Shown here: positions 1 through 8,972 of the stretch, one piece after another
Layout: the number at the start of each line of letters is the position of its first letter
Position numbering within the stretch: the first letter of the stretch is position 1
Assembly: GCA_963798325.1 (NCBI GenBank)
Contig: CAWCSS010000001.1
Span: forward strand, 930,001 to 994,000
Length of the DNA: 64,000 bases
DNA from: Solirubrobacter sp963798325
GTDB taxonomy: Bacteria; Actinomycetota; Thermoleophilia; Solirubrobacterales; Solirubrobacteraceae
Direction: 5' to 3'
Notes under the pieces: model-generated
Databases searched by the model: none
The model's input: only the letters and a program-made list of their open reading frames with translations
What the model was told of the DNA's origin: nothing
Position numbers and translations under genes: made by a program

Positions 1-1020
1 GCCGGTCTCGATCGCCTCGTAGACCTCGGCGACGAAGGCGTCGAAGGAGTCGGCGTAACCCTGCGGGTGACCCGGCGGGAGCACCGCGTAGCGCTGGGCG
101 GCCGCGGACAGGTGCTCCGGGTCGCGCTTGATCAGCGTGACCGACTCGCGCCGGCCGACCCACAGCTCCTCCGGCTCCTCCTGGCAGAAGGTGAGCGCCT
201 CGAAGGCGCCGTCGACCTCCAGCCACAGGCGGTTCTTGCGGCCGGCCGAGATCTGGCTGATGACGGTCGACCCGACCGCACCCTGGTCGGTCTCGAACTG
301 GACGATCGCGGCGTCCTCGGTGCCGACCGCGCGGGTCTCGCCGTCGCCGTTGACCGACTGGAAGGCGGCGTGGGCCTCGGACTTGATGCGCTCGGTGACC
401 GCCGTCTTCGTGCGCGCGCACAGGCGGGTGATCCGGTGGCCGGTGACGAACTCGGCCAGGTCGCACCAGTGCGAGCCGATGTCGGCGAACGCGCGTGACG
501 CGCCGCCGAGGTCGGCCTCGACGCGCCAGTTGTCGTCCTCCGGGCGCAGCAGCCAGTCCTGCAGGTAGGTGCCGTGGATCAGTCGGATCGGCCCGGTCTG
601 CCCCGTGCGGACGCGCTCGCGCGCCTCGCGGACGGTGGGGTAGTACCGGTAGACGAACGGGACGGCGGCGATCTTGCCCGCGTCGACCGCCGCGTCGGTG
701 ATCGACTGGGCGCTCTCGGCGTCCATCGCGATCGGCTTCTCCAGGATCACGTGCTTGCCGGCGGCCAGGGCGGCCTCCGCCAGCGGCACGTGCAGGTGGT
801 TGGGCGTGCAGATGTGGACGACATCGACGTCGGCGGCGACCAGCTCCTCGGCGCTGTCGAACGCTCGCTCGGCGCCCAGCGCCGCGGCGGCGCGGCGCGC
901 CGACTCGGGGGAGGAAGCCGCGACTCCTACGAGGGATGCCCCCGCAAGCCGGGCGGAGCGCGCATGTACGGCACCGATGAACCCGGTCCCTGCGATGGCA
1001 ACACGAACACCTCGTGACAT
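1..1020 (-). CDS. Gfo/Idh/MocA-family NAD(P)-dependent oxidoreductase, 3' end outside window
   Basis: The ATG is at 1020 and the frame runs open to base 1, so the C-terminus is cut by the window edge (340 codons visible). The protein opens with a Rossmann strand and glycine loop (VAIAGTGFIGAVHA). A second nucleotide-binding stretch (VVHICTPNHLHVPLAEAAL) and the family signature GKHVILEKPIA follow near residues 85-105. Family members oxidise or reduce sugars, cyclitols and their derivatives. It is divergent from the ROK regulator at 1158, with about 137 bases between the starts, so that regulator is a plausible controller. With an inositol-phosphate-synthase-like gene nearby, an inositol or sugar dehydrogenase role is attractive but only inferred. 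Confidence 0.88.
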   Translation of the reverse strand, partial: MSRGVRVAIAGTGFIGAVHARSARLAGASLVGVAASSPESARRAAAALGAERAFDSAEELVAADVDVVHICTPNHLHVPLAEAALAAGKHVILEKPIAMDAESAQSITDAAVDAGKIAAVPFVYRYYPTVREARERVRTGQTGPIRLIHGTYLQDWLLRPEDDNWRVEADLGGASRAFADIGSHWCDLAEFVTGHRITRLCARTKTAVTERIKSEAHAAFQSVNGDGETRAVGTEDAAIVQFETDQGAVGSTVISQISAGRKNRLWLEVDGAFEALTFCQEEPEELWVGRRESVTLIKRDPEHLSAAAQRYAVLPPGHPQGYADSFDAFVAEVYEAIETG

Positions 1021-1087
1021 GCGGACCAACCTAGACAGACTTCCACCGACTGTCAAGCAAAAGGTCGGCTCGAATTAGGCGTCTTGA

Positions 1088-1105
1088 ACCACCAATGGAG
1101 GTGGT
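1088..1105. promoter_or_regulatory. Inverted repeat in the divergent promoter region (1021-1157)
   Basis: ACCACC and GGTGGT face each other across six bases, between the divergent oxidoreductase and ROK genes. The spacer 1021-1157 is noticeably more AT-rich than the flanking genes, as expected for a promoter region. A ROK-type operator is plausible by position only; the match is short. Confidence 0.3.
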
Positions 1106-1157
1106 ACCGCAGACACTTCAGTCGATTTGAGCCGCGAAGTCTGGTTAACTCGCTCCC

Positions 1158-2387
1158 ATGCTGACCGCGGGAGATGGCCCGGACCCAACCTCGCCGACCG
1201 GTGCGGGCCGTGTGCTGTCGCTCATTCGCGACGGTGAGGCGGTCACACGGGCGGACCTTGCGCGCCGCACCGGGCTGGCGCGCTCAACCGTCGCACAGCG
1301 CGTCGAGGCGCTGCTCGCACATCGACTGGTCTACGAGGCGGGTGGGTCGGCCTCCACCGGTGGTCGCCCGCCGACCGTGCTGGCCTTCAACCGCAGCGCC
1401 GGCGTGGTCCTGGTCGCCGATCTGGGCGCCACCCACTCGCGCCTCGCGGTGTCCGATCTTGGCGGGACGCCCCTCGCCGAGCGCGCGTTCGACACCGATG
1501 TCGCGCGCGAACCGGAGATCGTGCTCGCGTGGTTGCACGAGCGCTTCCTCGAGCTGCTGGCCGTCGTCGAGCGCGACCGCGAGGACGTGCGCGGCATCGG
1601 GCTGGGCGTGCCGGCGCCGGTCGCGTTCTCGCGCGGTGAGCCGGTGGCGCCGCCGATGATGCCCGGCTGGGACGGGTTCTCGATCCCCGCGTGGTTCCAG
1701 CAGCACTACGACGCGCCGGTGCTCGTCGACAACGACGTGAACATCATGGCGCTGGGCGAGCACTGGACGCACTGGCGCGACTGCGACCACCTGCTGTTCG
1801 TGAAGATCGGCACCGGCATCGGCTGCGGGATCGTCACCGACAAGCGCATCCACCGCGGCGCGCAGGGTGCCGCCGGGGACATCGGGCATGTGCGCCTGGG
1901 CGGACACACCGACGTCGTTTGCCGCTGCGGCAACGTCGGCTGCCTGGAGGCGGTCGCGGGTGGGCGGGCGCTGGCCGCGCAGCTCACCCGGGCGGGCCTG
2001 GACGCGACCTCCTCGCGCGATGTCGTGCGCCTCGTGCGCGCGGGTGAGCCGCAGGCGATCGCCGCGGTGCGCGACGCCGGCCGCTATCTCGGCGAGGTCC
2101 TGGCCGAATGCATCAACTTCTTCAACCCGGGCGCGATCGTGATCGGCGGGGACATCTCCGAGGCGCACCAGCAGTTGCTCGCGGGCGTGCGCGAGGTGGC
2201 CTTCGGGCGCTCGCTGCCGATGGCCACACGCGACCTGCGGATGGGCTGCTCGCAGCTGGGCGACCGGGCGGGCGTGATCGGCGCCGCGATCATGGTCGTC
2301 GAGCACGTGCTGGCGCCGGAGACGGTTGATCGCGTCATCCACGGGTATATGACGCCTGCGGCGCGCAAGCGCCAAACTACCGCGTAG
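1158..2387 (+). CDS. ROK-family transcriptional regulator / sugar kinase homologue (first of a tandem pair)
   Basis: A protein of 409 aa. An N-terminal winged helix-turn-helix (about residues 15-75, including TRADLARRTGLARSTVAQR) is followed by a full ROK domain. The ROK domain keeps the ATP-binding motif DLGATHSR, the VDNDVN segment that carries the kinase Asp, the phosphate loop KIGTGIGCGI and the zinc motif CRCGNVGCLEAVAGG. In NagC/XylR-type proteins this layout is a sugar-sensing repressor. Retention of kinase motifs means catalysis is not excluded. A close paralogue follows directly at 2532. It is divergent from the oxidoreductase gene and may control it or its own transcription. Confidence 0.9.
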   Translation: MLTAGDGPDPTSPTGAGRVLSLIRDGEAVTRADLARRTGLARSTVAQRVEALLAHRLVYEAGGSASTGGRPPTVLAFNRSAGVVLVADLGATHSRLAVSDLGGTPLAERAFDTDVAREPEIVLAWLHERFLELLAVVERDREDVRGIGLGVPAPVAFSRGEPVAPPMMPGWDGFSIPAWFQQHYDAPVLVDNDVNIMALGEHWTHWRDCDHLLFVKIGTGIGCGIVTDKRIHRGAQGAAGDIGHVRLGGHTDVVCRCGNVGCLEAVAGGRALAAQLTRAGLDATSSRDVVRLVRAGEPQAIAAVRDAGRYLGEVLAECINFFNPGAIVIGGDISEAHQQLLAGVREVAFGRSLPMATRDLRMGCSQLGDRAGVIGAAIMVVEHVLAPETVDRVIHGYMTPAARKRQTTA

Positions 2388-2531
2388 TTCCCATCGTTCC
2401 TTCGCAATCCGGGTAAAGGCTGGCCCGATTGTCGGGTCCCTGGCGGAACTTTCGGCCAGAGCGCACACCAAACCCGCCGCCTGCTCTGCTTTACTTTCGT
2501 CGATGGCGGACTGTCCGACAACCAAAACCTC

Positions 2532-3698
2532 ATGACCGGCGCGGGATCCTTGCTCCGCCTGATCCGCAACGGCGAGGCCGTGACGCGCGCTGATCTCGTG
2601 CGCCGCACCGGTTTGGCGCGCTCCACCGTGGCCCAGCGGTTGGATGCACTGCTGGCACACCAACTGGTGTACGAAGCCGGCGGAAGCGCCTCCACGGGCG
2701 GTCGCCCACCGACCGTCCTGGCCTTCAACCAGGGCGCCGGCGTCGTCCTCGTCGCCGACCTCGGCGCCACCCATTCCCGGCTCGTCGTGTCCGATCTCGC
2801 GGGTGCGCCACTCGCGGAAACGACATTCGACATGGATATCGCCGACGGTCCGGAGATCGTCCTCGAGCGCGTGAACGAGGAGTTCGAAGGCCTGCTCACC
2901 GAGATCAACCGCGCGGGCGTGGACGTCCGCGGCGTCGGCGTCGGCGTCCCCGGTCCGGTCGCCTTCTCCCGCGGCGAGCCCGTCGCGCCGCCGATCATGC
3001 CCGGCTGGGACGGCTTCTCGATCCCGGGCTGGTTCGCCAAGCATTACGACGCGCCCGTTCTGGTCGACAACGACGTGAACATCATGGCGCTCGGTGAGCA
3101 CTGGACCCATTGGCGCGACATCGAGCACCTGCTCTACGTCAAGATCGGCACGGGCATCGGCTGCGGCATCGTCGCCGGCCGCCGCATCCACCGCGGCGCC
3201 CAGGGCGCGGCGGGAGACATCGGCCACGTCCGCCTCTCCGGCCACGACGACATCATCTGCCGCTGCGGCAACATCGGCTGCCTCGAAGCGGTCGCCGGCG
3301 GCCGCGCGCTGGCCTCGAACCTGACCGCCGCCGGCCTGCCCGCCGAGTCCTCACGCGATGTCGTCGGCCTCGTCCGCGCCGGCGAGCCCCAGGCGATCCA
3401 GGCCGTCCGCGACGCGGGCCGCTACCTCGGCGAGGTGCTCGCGGGCTGCGTGAACTTCTTCAACCCCGGCGCGATCGTCATCGGCGGCGATATCTCCGAG
3501 GCGCACCAGCAATTGCTGGCGGGTGTGCGCGAGGTCATCTTCCAGCGCTCCCTGCCGCTGGCGACGGGCGATCTGCGGATCGTGCCCTCGCGCCTGGGCG
3601 ACCGGGCGGGCGCGATCGGCGCCGCGATCATGGTCATCGAGCACGTGCTCGCGCCCGAGGCCGTCGACCGCGCGATCCAGGCGGGGCTGGCGGCCTAA
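2532..3698 (+). CDS. ROK-family transcriptional regulator / sugar kinase homologue (second of a tandem pair)
   Basis: A 388-aa paralogue of the gene at 1158. The same winged HTH (TRADLVRRTGLARSTVAQR), ATP loop DLGATHSR, VDNDVN, KIGTGIGCGI and zinc motif CRCGNIGCLEAVAGG are present, and long stretches are identical. The first copy has about 20 more N-terminal residues and a longer C-terminal tail. The 144-base gap 2388-2531 is long enough for a separate promoter. The copies differ mostly in codon choice and in the N- and C-terminal edges, which suggests an older duplication under selection. Substrate is unknown. Confidence 0.9.
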   Translation: MTGAGSLLRLIRNGEAVTRADLVRRTGLARSTVAQRLDALLAHQLVYEAGGSASTGGRPPTVLAFNQGAGVVLVADLGATHSRLVVSDLAGAPLAETTFDMDIADGPEIVLERVNEEFEGLLTEINRAGVDVRGVGVGVPGPVAFSRGEPVAPPIMPGWDGFSIPGWFAKHYDAPVLVDNDVNIMALGEHWTHWRDIEHLLYVKIGTGIGCGIVAGRRIHRGAQGAAGDIGHVRLSGHDDIICRCGNIGCLEAVAGGRALASNLTAAGLPAESSRDVVGLVRAGEPQAIQAVRDAGRYLGEVLAGCVNFFNPGAIVIGGDISEAHQQLLAGVREVIFQRSLPLATGDLRIVPSRLGDRAGAIGAAIMVIEHVLAPEAVDRAIQAGLAA

Positions 3699-4035
3699 CC
3701 GCGAGAAGCGCGGCTGCCGTACGGCCGCGCGGCCGCGGCCTGCTTATGCGGCAGTGAGCACCGCTGTGGCCCTCCGCGGGGAGGGCCATGACGGACCCGG
3801 CGTGCTCGAACGCGGCCCGCGTCGTGTGGGTTGCGTGATGCCACGTAACGAGATTTCCGGTATCCGAAAGTTGCGTTACCCGGAAGAATTTGTACGTCAG
3901 CCAGAAACCGACCGGCAGCGCTCGTCCCGCACCAGCAGGCCGCCGCCAGACGGGTCACGCGCGCCCACGCGCGGGGAGAGCCCGCGCGGCGGACGCGCGC
4001 TGGACGCGGCCGCCGCGGTCTTTTCGCCGTAACCG
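3699..4035. other. Convergent intergenic region without a recognisable gene
   Basis: This lies between the 3' ends of the second ROK gene (+) and the EboF-like gene (-). It contains a hairpin at 3767-3788 and two interlocking inverted repeats: GTAACG (3845-3850) with CGTTAC (3874-3879), and TTCCGG (3855-3860) with CCGGAA (3880-3885). I see no convincing ORF or RNA gene. Confidence 0.5.
3767..3788. terminator. Hairpin, candidate bidirectional terminator
   Basis: An 8-bp perfect stem (TGGCCCTC / GAGGGCCA) with a six-base loop, about 70 bases past the second ROK stop codon in a convergent intergenic region. There is no T-tract, so it is a terminator candidate by position and stem strength only. 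Confidence 0.4.
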
Positions 4036-5424
4036 CTACGCGCGGGCGGACTCGCGCACGCCGGCGAGGTCCAGCAACAGGTCACGCACATCCGTCGCCG
4101 CCACTCGGTCACGCGCGAACGCGCCCTCCGAGGACATGAACACCGGGGCGTCCATGTCGTTGTCGGGCAGGAGTCCGTGGGTGCCCTTGACGTACTTCGA
4201 CGCGTCCAGGCCGACCACGGACAGGACGTAGCGCATGCCGATGGTCTTGCGGGCCAGCGCCAGGCCGCCGCGCAGCTTCGCGCCCTTCTCGTCGTCCGGG
4301 TCCCAGAAGAGCTCGGCGGGGTCGTAGCCCGGCTTGCGGTGGATCTCGACCTGCTGGCCGAAGTCCGGGGCGTGGGCGTTGTCGAGCCAGTAGTGGTAGG
4401 TGAACCACGCGTCTCGCTCGGCGAGGGCGACGAGTTCGCCGGACCGTTCGTGGTTCAGCCCCGCCGCGGCCAGGGACTCGCCCTCCAGCACCTCGCCGAC
4501 GCCGTCCAGCTCGGCGATCGCCTCGCGCGCGCGCGGGATATCGACCGGGTCGGCGACGTAGACGTGGGCGATCTGGTGGTCGGCGACCGCGAACGCGCGG
4601 GAGGTCCAGGGGTCCAGGTACTCCATGCCGGCCTGGGTGTAGACGTTCAGCAGTCCGGCGCGGCGCAGCGCACGGTTGATCTCCACTGGACGCTTGGCGT
4701 CGGTGATGCCGTACTCGCTGAGCACGACCACCTGGTCGCCGCGGCCCCGCGCGTGGTCGATCAGGTCGCCGAGCACGCCGTCGAGCTCGGCCGCGGCCTT
4801 GACCGACTCGGGCGCGTCAGGCCCGAAGCGCTGGTGGTCGTAGTCGAGATGCGGCAGGTAGACGAGGAGCATGTCCAACTGATCCTTATCGAGCACGATC
4901 TTTGCCGCGTTCGCGATCCACGCAGTGGATTTGATGTTGGCCGTCGGGCCCCAGTACTGGAACAGCGGGAACTCGCCCAGCGGCCCGGTCAGGTTGTCGT
5001 GCAGCTGCGGCGGGTACGTGTAGCAGTCGGGCGACTTGCGGCCGTCGGCGTGGTAGATCGGCCGCGGCGTCACGGTCAGGTCGGTGGAGGCGCCCATCGC
5101 GTACCACCAGCAGAGGTTCGCGGTGCGGAAGCCGGGCTTGGCGCGGCGCGCGGTCTCCCAGACCTTCTCGCCCTGGACGAGCTTGTTGTGCTGGCGCCAC
5201 AGGAACACTTCGCCGAGGTCGCGGAAGTACCAGCCGTTGCCCACGATGCCGTGGTCGGCGGGCGTGCCGCCGGTGACGAACGTCGCCTGCACGGAGCAGG
5301 TGACGGCCGGGACGATCGGGTCCAGCCGGGCCTGGAAGCCATCGGCCCCCAAGCGTGAAACGCGCGGCATGTGCTTCAGCGCACGAGGCGTGAGCCCCAC
5401 CGCATCGACGACGACCAATGTCAT
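4036..5424 (-). CDS. eboF: EboF-like type I phosphodiesterase / alkaline phosphatase superfamily protein
   Basis: A protein of 462 aa from the ATG at 5424, which overlaps the stop of the EboE-like gene (ATGA). A longer frame to 5469 exists, but MTLVVVDAVGLTPRALKHMP is the typical family beginning. The alkaline phosphatase fold is indicated by the first metal-binding Asp (VVVDAVG), the nucleophile region PAVTCSVQATFVTGGTPADH, then HLDYDHQRFGPD and the C-terminal KGTHGLLP metal-ligand segment. Ebo clusters end with such a phosphodiesterase. No signal peptide is visible, so the enzyme is probably cytoplasmic. It would cleave a phospho-ester or nucleotide-linked intermediate; the substrate is unknown. 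It is the last gene of the seven-gene operon. Confidence 0.85.
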   Translation of the reverse strand: MTLVVVDAVGLTPRALKHMPRVSRLGADGFQARLDPIVPAVTCSVQATFVTGGTPADHGIVGNGWYFRDLGEVFLWRQHNKLVQGEKVWETARRAKPGFRTANLCWWYAMGASTDLTVTPRPIYHADGRKSPDCYTYPPQLHDNLTGPLGEFPLFQYWGPTANIKSTAWIANAAKIVLDKDQLDMLLVYLPHLDYDHQRFGPDAPESVKAAAELDGVLGDLIDHARGRGDQVVVLSEYGITDAKRPVEINRALRRAGLLNVYTQAGMEYLDPWTSRAFAVADHQIAHVYVADPVDIPRAREAIAELDGVGEVLEGESLAAAGLNHERSGELVALAERDAWFTYHYWLDNAHAPDFGQQVEIHRKPGYDPAELFWDPDDEKGAKLRGGLALARKTIGMRYVLSVVGLDASKYVKGTHGLLPDNDMDAPVFMSSEGAFARDRVAATDVRDLLLDLAGVRESARA

Positions 5425-6557
5425 GCCAGAACCTCCGCCCCCAACGCCACCAGCCGGTCGCGCGTCCATTCCAGCTCGCTCGCCAGACCGGCGACGAGCC
5501 CTTCGTCATCCCCCGGCGCGTCGGCCATGACGCTCCAGGTGTAGGTCTCCACCTCGTAGTGGTGGGTGAGCGGCTCGTCGCCACCCGCCAGCGCGGTCAA
5601 GGTGTCCCGCAACTCGTCCTGCGTCGTGTGCTCGGCGACGTGGACGGGCACGTGGAAGTGCACACGCCACTGGTCCTCGCCCGGAAGCCCGCCGGCCAAC
5701 GCCTCGGGCAGGTCGTCGACCCCGTGCACGTGCGAGGAGACGACCTCGCGCGTCTGATGCAGAAAGCGCGGCTCGTCGAAGCGCGCCAGCAGCTCCCGGC
5801 CCTCCTCCGAGGAGGGATCGTCGACCCGCAACGCGGACGACACCTGGGTCTTGACCACCGGCACACCCGCCGCCGCCAGCGACGACACGGCCCCGGCCGG
5901 CGACTCGAACTGCACCGCCAGATGGCACGCGTCCAGACAGACGCCGATCCACTCGGGCGCCAGACCGGAGAGCGCGTCGCACGCCTGGGTGATCGTCTCG
6001 ACCGTGCACCCCGGCTCCGGCTCCAAGGCCAGGCGGATGCGCTTGCCCGTCGTGCGCTCCAGCGTTTGCAGCTCGGATGCGACATCGGCCAGCGCGCGCA
6101 ACGCCGCCGCCTGCTCGGCGTCGCCCCAGCCCTCGCGCCAGCCCAGCGGCAGCGTCGAGATCGACCCGTGCGCGACGTCCTCGGGCAGCAGCCGCGTCAA
6201 CAGCCGCGCCAGCCCGAGCGTGTACTCACGCCGGGCGTCCTGCGCCCAGTGCGGCCGGTAGACGTCGAGCTTGACGACCGGCGCGTGGAACGCCTGGTAC
6301 GGGAAGCCGTTGAGCGTCACCACTTCCAGGCGCAGGCGCCGGAGCTCGTCGACGAGGCGGTCGGCCGCGCCGGAATCGGCCAGGGCCGGCGCCGCGACCC
6401 ACAGCCCGACGCCCAGCGACGAGACGTCGAGCTTCTCCCGCACCCGCGCCGTGTAGCGCGAGAGCTGCGCCGCGACCCCGTCGAGGTCGTCGGCCGGGTG
6501 GACGTTGGAGCAGTAGGCGAGATGCAGAAGGCTGCCGTCAGGGTGCCGCAGCCTCAC
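5421..6557 (-). CDS. eboE: EboE-like TIM-barrel protein (xylose isomerase / AP endonuclease superfamily)
   Basis: A protein of 378 aa. The N-terminus (LAYCSNVHPADDLDGVAAQL) and the segments LGVGLWVAAPAL and LEVVTLNGFPYQAFHAPVVK match the metabolite-traffic protein EboE. Barrel strands with acidic or His ligand candidates follow (LALEPEPGCTVETI, GVCLDACHLAVQFE, VHFHVPVHV). Members of this superfamily isomerise or epimerise sugar phosphates; the EboE reaction is not established. The start overlaps the EboB stop and its own stop overlaps the EboF start, both by four bases. Confidence 0.85.
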   Translation of the reverse strand: MRLRHPDGSLLHLAYCSNVHPADDLDGVAAQLSRYTARVREKLDVSSLGVGLWVAAPALADSGAADRLVDELRRLRLEVVTLNGFPYQAFHAPVVKLDVYRPHWAQDARREYTLGLARLLTRLLPEDVAHGSISTLPLGWREGWGDAEQAAALRALADVASELQTLERTTGKRIRLALEPEPGCTVETITQACDALSGLAPEWIGVCLDACHLAVQFESPAGAVSSLAAAGVPVVKTQVSSALRVDDPSSEEGRELLARFDEPRFLHQTREVVSSHVHGVDDLPEALAGGLPGEDQWRVHFHVPVHVAEHTTQDELRDTLTALAGGDEPLTHHYEVETYTWSVMADAPGDDEGLVAGLASELEWTRDRLVALGAEVLA

Positions 6558-7417
6558 GCCCTCTCACCGCGCAGCACGCCGGAACCTTCGAACGTCGCCG
6601 TCAAATCCGGTTCGGAGATGTCGTCGAGGATCAGCCGGCCACTCTGCGCGAAGAACTCGACCGGGTTGCGCCAGACGATGCGGTCGATCTCGTCGTCGTC
6701 GAACCCGGCGGCGGCCATCGCATCGGCCGTCTTGCGGACCTTCAGCGGATCGGACACGCCCCAGTCGCACGCGGAGTTGACGATGATCCGCTCCGGGCCG
6801 ACGTCCTGCAGCACGCGGACCATGCGCTGCTCGTCCATCTTCGTGCCCGGGTAGATCGAGAAGCCCGCCCAGCAGCCCGACGCCAGCACGTCGTGCACGG
6901 TGAGCTCGTTGTTGTGGTCGATCAGCATCATGTTCGGCGCCAGGCCGGACTTCTCCACGAGCTCGATCGTCTTCAGCGTGCCCGCGGCCTTGTCGCGGTG
7001 CGGCGTGTGCACGAGCGCCGGCAGCTCGTGCTCGACCGCGAGCTTGAGCTGCTCCAGCAGCGCCTCCTCCTCGGCCGGGGTCATCGCGTCGAAGCCGATC
7101 TCCCCCACCGCGACCACGCCGTCCTTGGCCAAGAAGCGCGGGAGGATGTCGATCACCTCGCGGCGCAGGAGGTCATCGTTGGCCTCCTTCGGGTTCAGGC
7201 CGATCGTGCAGTGATGGCGGATGCCGAACTGGCCGGAGCGGAAGCGCTCCCAGCCGAGCAGCGAGTTGAAGTAGTCCACGAACGAGCCGACCGACGTCCG
7301 CGGCTGACCGAGCCAGAAGGCGGGCTCGACCAGGGCGCGAACGCCCGATTCGTACATCGCCTCGTAGTCATCGGTGGTGCGCGACGTCATGTGCGCGTGC
7401 GGATCGAAGATTCTCAT
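6554..7417 (-). CDS. eboB: EboB-like TatD-family metal-dependent hydrolase
   Basis: A protein of 287 aa. It opens with the metal-binding motif FDPHAHMTSRTTDDYEAM typical of TatD/amidohydrolase barrels. It continues with the segment GIRHHCTIGLNPKEAN, GEIGFDAMTPAEEE (TatD Glu), LVHTPHRDK, MLIDHNNELT and VNSACDWGVSDPLK (final metal Asp). The order matches EboB proteins of cyanobacterial and eustigmatophyte ebo clusters. The location is presumably cytoplasmic and the substrate unknown. Four-base overlaps on both sides make it part of one translationally coupled unit. Confidence 0.88.
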   Translation of the reverse strand: MRIFDPHAHMTSRTTDDYEAMYESGVRALVEPAFWLGQPRTSVGSFVDYFNSLLGWERFRSGQFGIRHHCTIGLNPKEANDDLLRREVIDILPRFLAKDGVVAVGEIGFDAMTPAEEEALLEQLKLAVEHELPALVHTPHRDKAAGTLKTIELVEKSGLAPNMMLIDHNNELTVHDVLASGCWAGFSIYPGTKMDEQRMVRVLQDVGPERIIVNSACDWGVSDPLKVRKTADAMAAAGFDDDEIDRIVWRNPVEFFAQSGRLILDDISEPDLTATFEGSGVLRGERA

Positions 7418-8130
7418 GATGCTTGCGCTCCTCGGTAACTGAGAGCGCGCTCGGCCGCCGCGCGGCGGTCGTCGAATTCGCTCTGCAACTCACTCTCGAT
7501 CGCCGCGATCTCTTCCTCCGGCGGGAAGCGATCGACGACCGTCCAGACCTCCGCGGGCACGTCGCGCCCCGCGGCCACCCGCTCGTGCACGAACGCTCCG
7601 AGCATGCGCGCGCCGTCCGGCGTCACGCGTGAGGGAATGCCGTCGAGCCCGGTGATCGGCACGCCGACGAACACGCATTTCAGCACGGCCTGGTCGTACG
7701 ACGCGTCGGGCAGGTGCTCGGTCGCGTACGGGCCCAGCGCGGCGGCGATCAGCCGCAGGTCGTTCGTGCGGATGGCATCCTCCACCAACCCGAGGCCCCG
7801 ATCGCCGAGATCCAGGTAGGGAAGCGCGCGCAACACCCCGCGCCGCTCGGCCGCGTCGCCGTAGCGATAGAGCTCCGCGAGCTCACCCTCGGCCGCGGAA
7901 CCGGCCGCGAGCAGCAGCAGCGTGCGCGCGGCGTCGTCGATCGTCCACGCGTGGACGTCGGCGGGGTCATCGCCCTCCAGCAACGGCTCGCGACCCACTT
8001 TTCGCCCGACCATCGGAAACCGCGAGCGGATCGCGGTCGCGTCGGCGGCCACGGCGGCACTCGCCTCCCGCAGCCAGTCCAGTCCTTCGGGACGCGCCCG
8101 AGCTTCGAGCGCGGCGGTCAAATCCTTCAT
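7414..8130 (-). CDS. eboA: EboA-domain protein
   Basis: A protein of 238 aa. Its C-terminal half carries the segments used to recognise EboA: EDAIRTNDLRLIAAALGPYA, DQAVLKCVFVGVPITGLDGI and ARMLGAFVHERVAAGR. The fold is all-helical, and EboA has no assigned biochemical activity. In cyanobacteria the ebo genes are needed for export of the scytonemin monomer to the periplasm, so the set is thought to act in metabolite processing or traffic. ATGA overlaps link it to EboB and to the upstream isomerase-like gene. It is the gene that most firmly identifies the cluster. Confidence 0.9.
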   Translation of the reverse strand: MKDLTAALEARARPEGLDWLREASAAVAADATAIRSRFPMVGRKVGREPLLEGDDPADVHAWTIDDAARTLLLLAAGSAAEGELAELYRYGDAAERRGVLRALPYLDLGDRGLGLVEDAIRTNDLRLIAAALGPYATEHLPDASYDQAVLKCVFVGVPITGLDGIPSRVTPDGARMLGAFVHERVAAGRDVPAEVWTVVDRFPPEEEIAAIESELQSEFDDRRAAAERALSYRGAQAS

Positions 8131-8972
8131 GAACCCACCACCTCCCGTTCGGCCGCGCGCAGCGCCGCCTTCGCCGCCGGCACCATCTCGTGCGCGGCGT
8201 GCGAATGGCGGGAAAGCTCCACGGCGACCAAGCCGTCGTATTCAATCTCCGTGAGCACTCTCAACGTCTCGTCGAGATCCAGCTCACCTTCCCCGAACAT
8301 CAGGTGCTCGTGGACGCCACGGCGCATGTCCTCGATGTGGACGTGCGCGAGCGTCGGCGCGCCGCGGCGGACGCACTCGGTGACCGACATCGGCTCGAGG
8401 CAGACGATGTGGCCGATGTCCAGCGTGAGCCCGAGCGCGGGCGGGTGCCCGAGCCGCTCACGCAGCTCCTCGTAGTCGGCCAGGCACTCGACGAGCATTC
8501 CCGGCTCCGGTTCGAAGGCCAGCGTGACGCCGCTGTCCTCGGCATGCTCGATCACCCGCGCGCAGCCGTCGACCAGCAGGTCCCAGGCACGCTCGCGGTC
8601 CTCGTCGGGCGCGACCGACCCCGACCACATGGAGACGACCGGCGCATCGAGCTCGAAGGCGACGTCGACCGCGGTCCGCAGCAGGTCGACGCGCTTCTGG
8701 CGCCCGCCGCTGACCAGGGTCGGGAAGTGCTTGTGGCGCGGGTCCAGGATGAACCGTGCACCTGTCTCCACTACGCAGGAAAGGCCCAGCTCTTCCAGTT
8801 CCACGCGCAGGCGCGACGCGCGCGCGCGAAGGCGCGGGGCGAACGGGTCGAAATGGATGTGGTCGAGCGTGAGCGCGACGCCGGCGTAGCCGTTCTCGGA
8901 CAGCAGCATCAGCGCGTGCTCGAGCCGATGGTCGGAGAGCCCGTTGGACACGTAGCCGAAGCGGAGGCTCAC
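8127..8972 (-). CDS. Sugar phosphate isomerase/epimerase (TIM barrel) inside the Ebo operon
   Basis: A protein of 281 aa from the GTG at 8972, which overlaps the UbiA stop (GTGA). A much longer frame upstream is an antisense artefact of the UbiA gene. VSLRFGYVSNGLSDHRLEHA begins the barrel. LTLDHIHFDP, APVVSMWSG, LAFEPEPGMLVE, LTLDIGHIV and LAHVHIEDMRRGVHEH supply the Glu/Asp/His metal ligands typical of xylose isomerase-like epimerases. It is a second such barrel besides the EboE-like gene and is not one of the six classical Ebo proteins. Its likely role is epimerisation or isomerisation of a sugar or cyclitol intermediate. Confidence 0.87.
   Translation of the reverse strand: MSLRFGYVSNGLSDHRLEHALMLLSENGYAGVALTLDHIHFDPFAPRLRARASRLRVELEELGLSCVVETGARFILDPRHKHFPTLVSGGRQKRVDLLRTAVDVAFELDAPVVSMWSGSVAPDEDRERAWDLLVDGCARVIEHAEDSGVTLAFEPEPGMLVECLADYEELRERLGHPPALGLTLDIGHIVCLEPMSVTECVRRGAPTLAHVHIEDMRRGVHEHLMFGEGELDLDETLRVLTEIEYDGLVAVELSRHSHAAHEMVPAAKAALRAAEREVVGS

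Noticed and set aside
1284..3245. 653-codon minus-strand frame across both ROK genes
   Set aside because: Antisense to two conserved genes; composition is Arg/Asp/His/Ala-rich as expected from GC-biased complement, and it has no motif.
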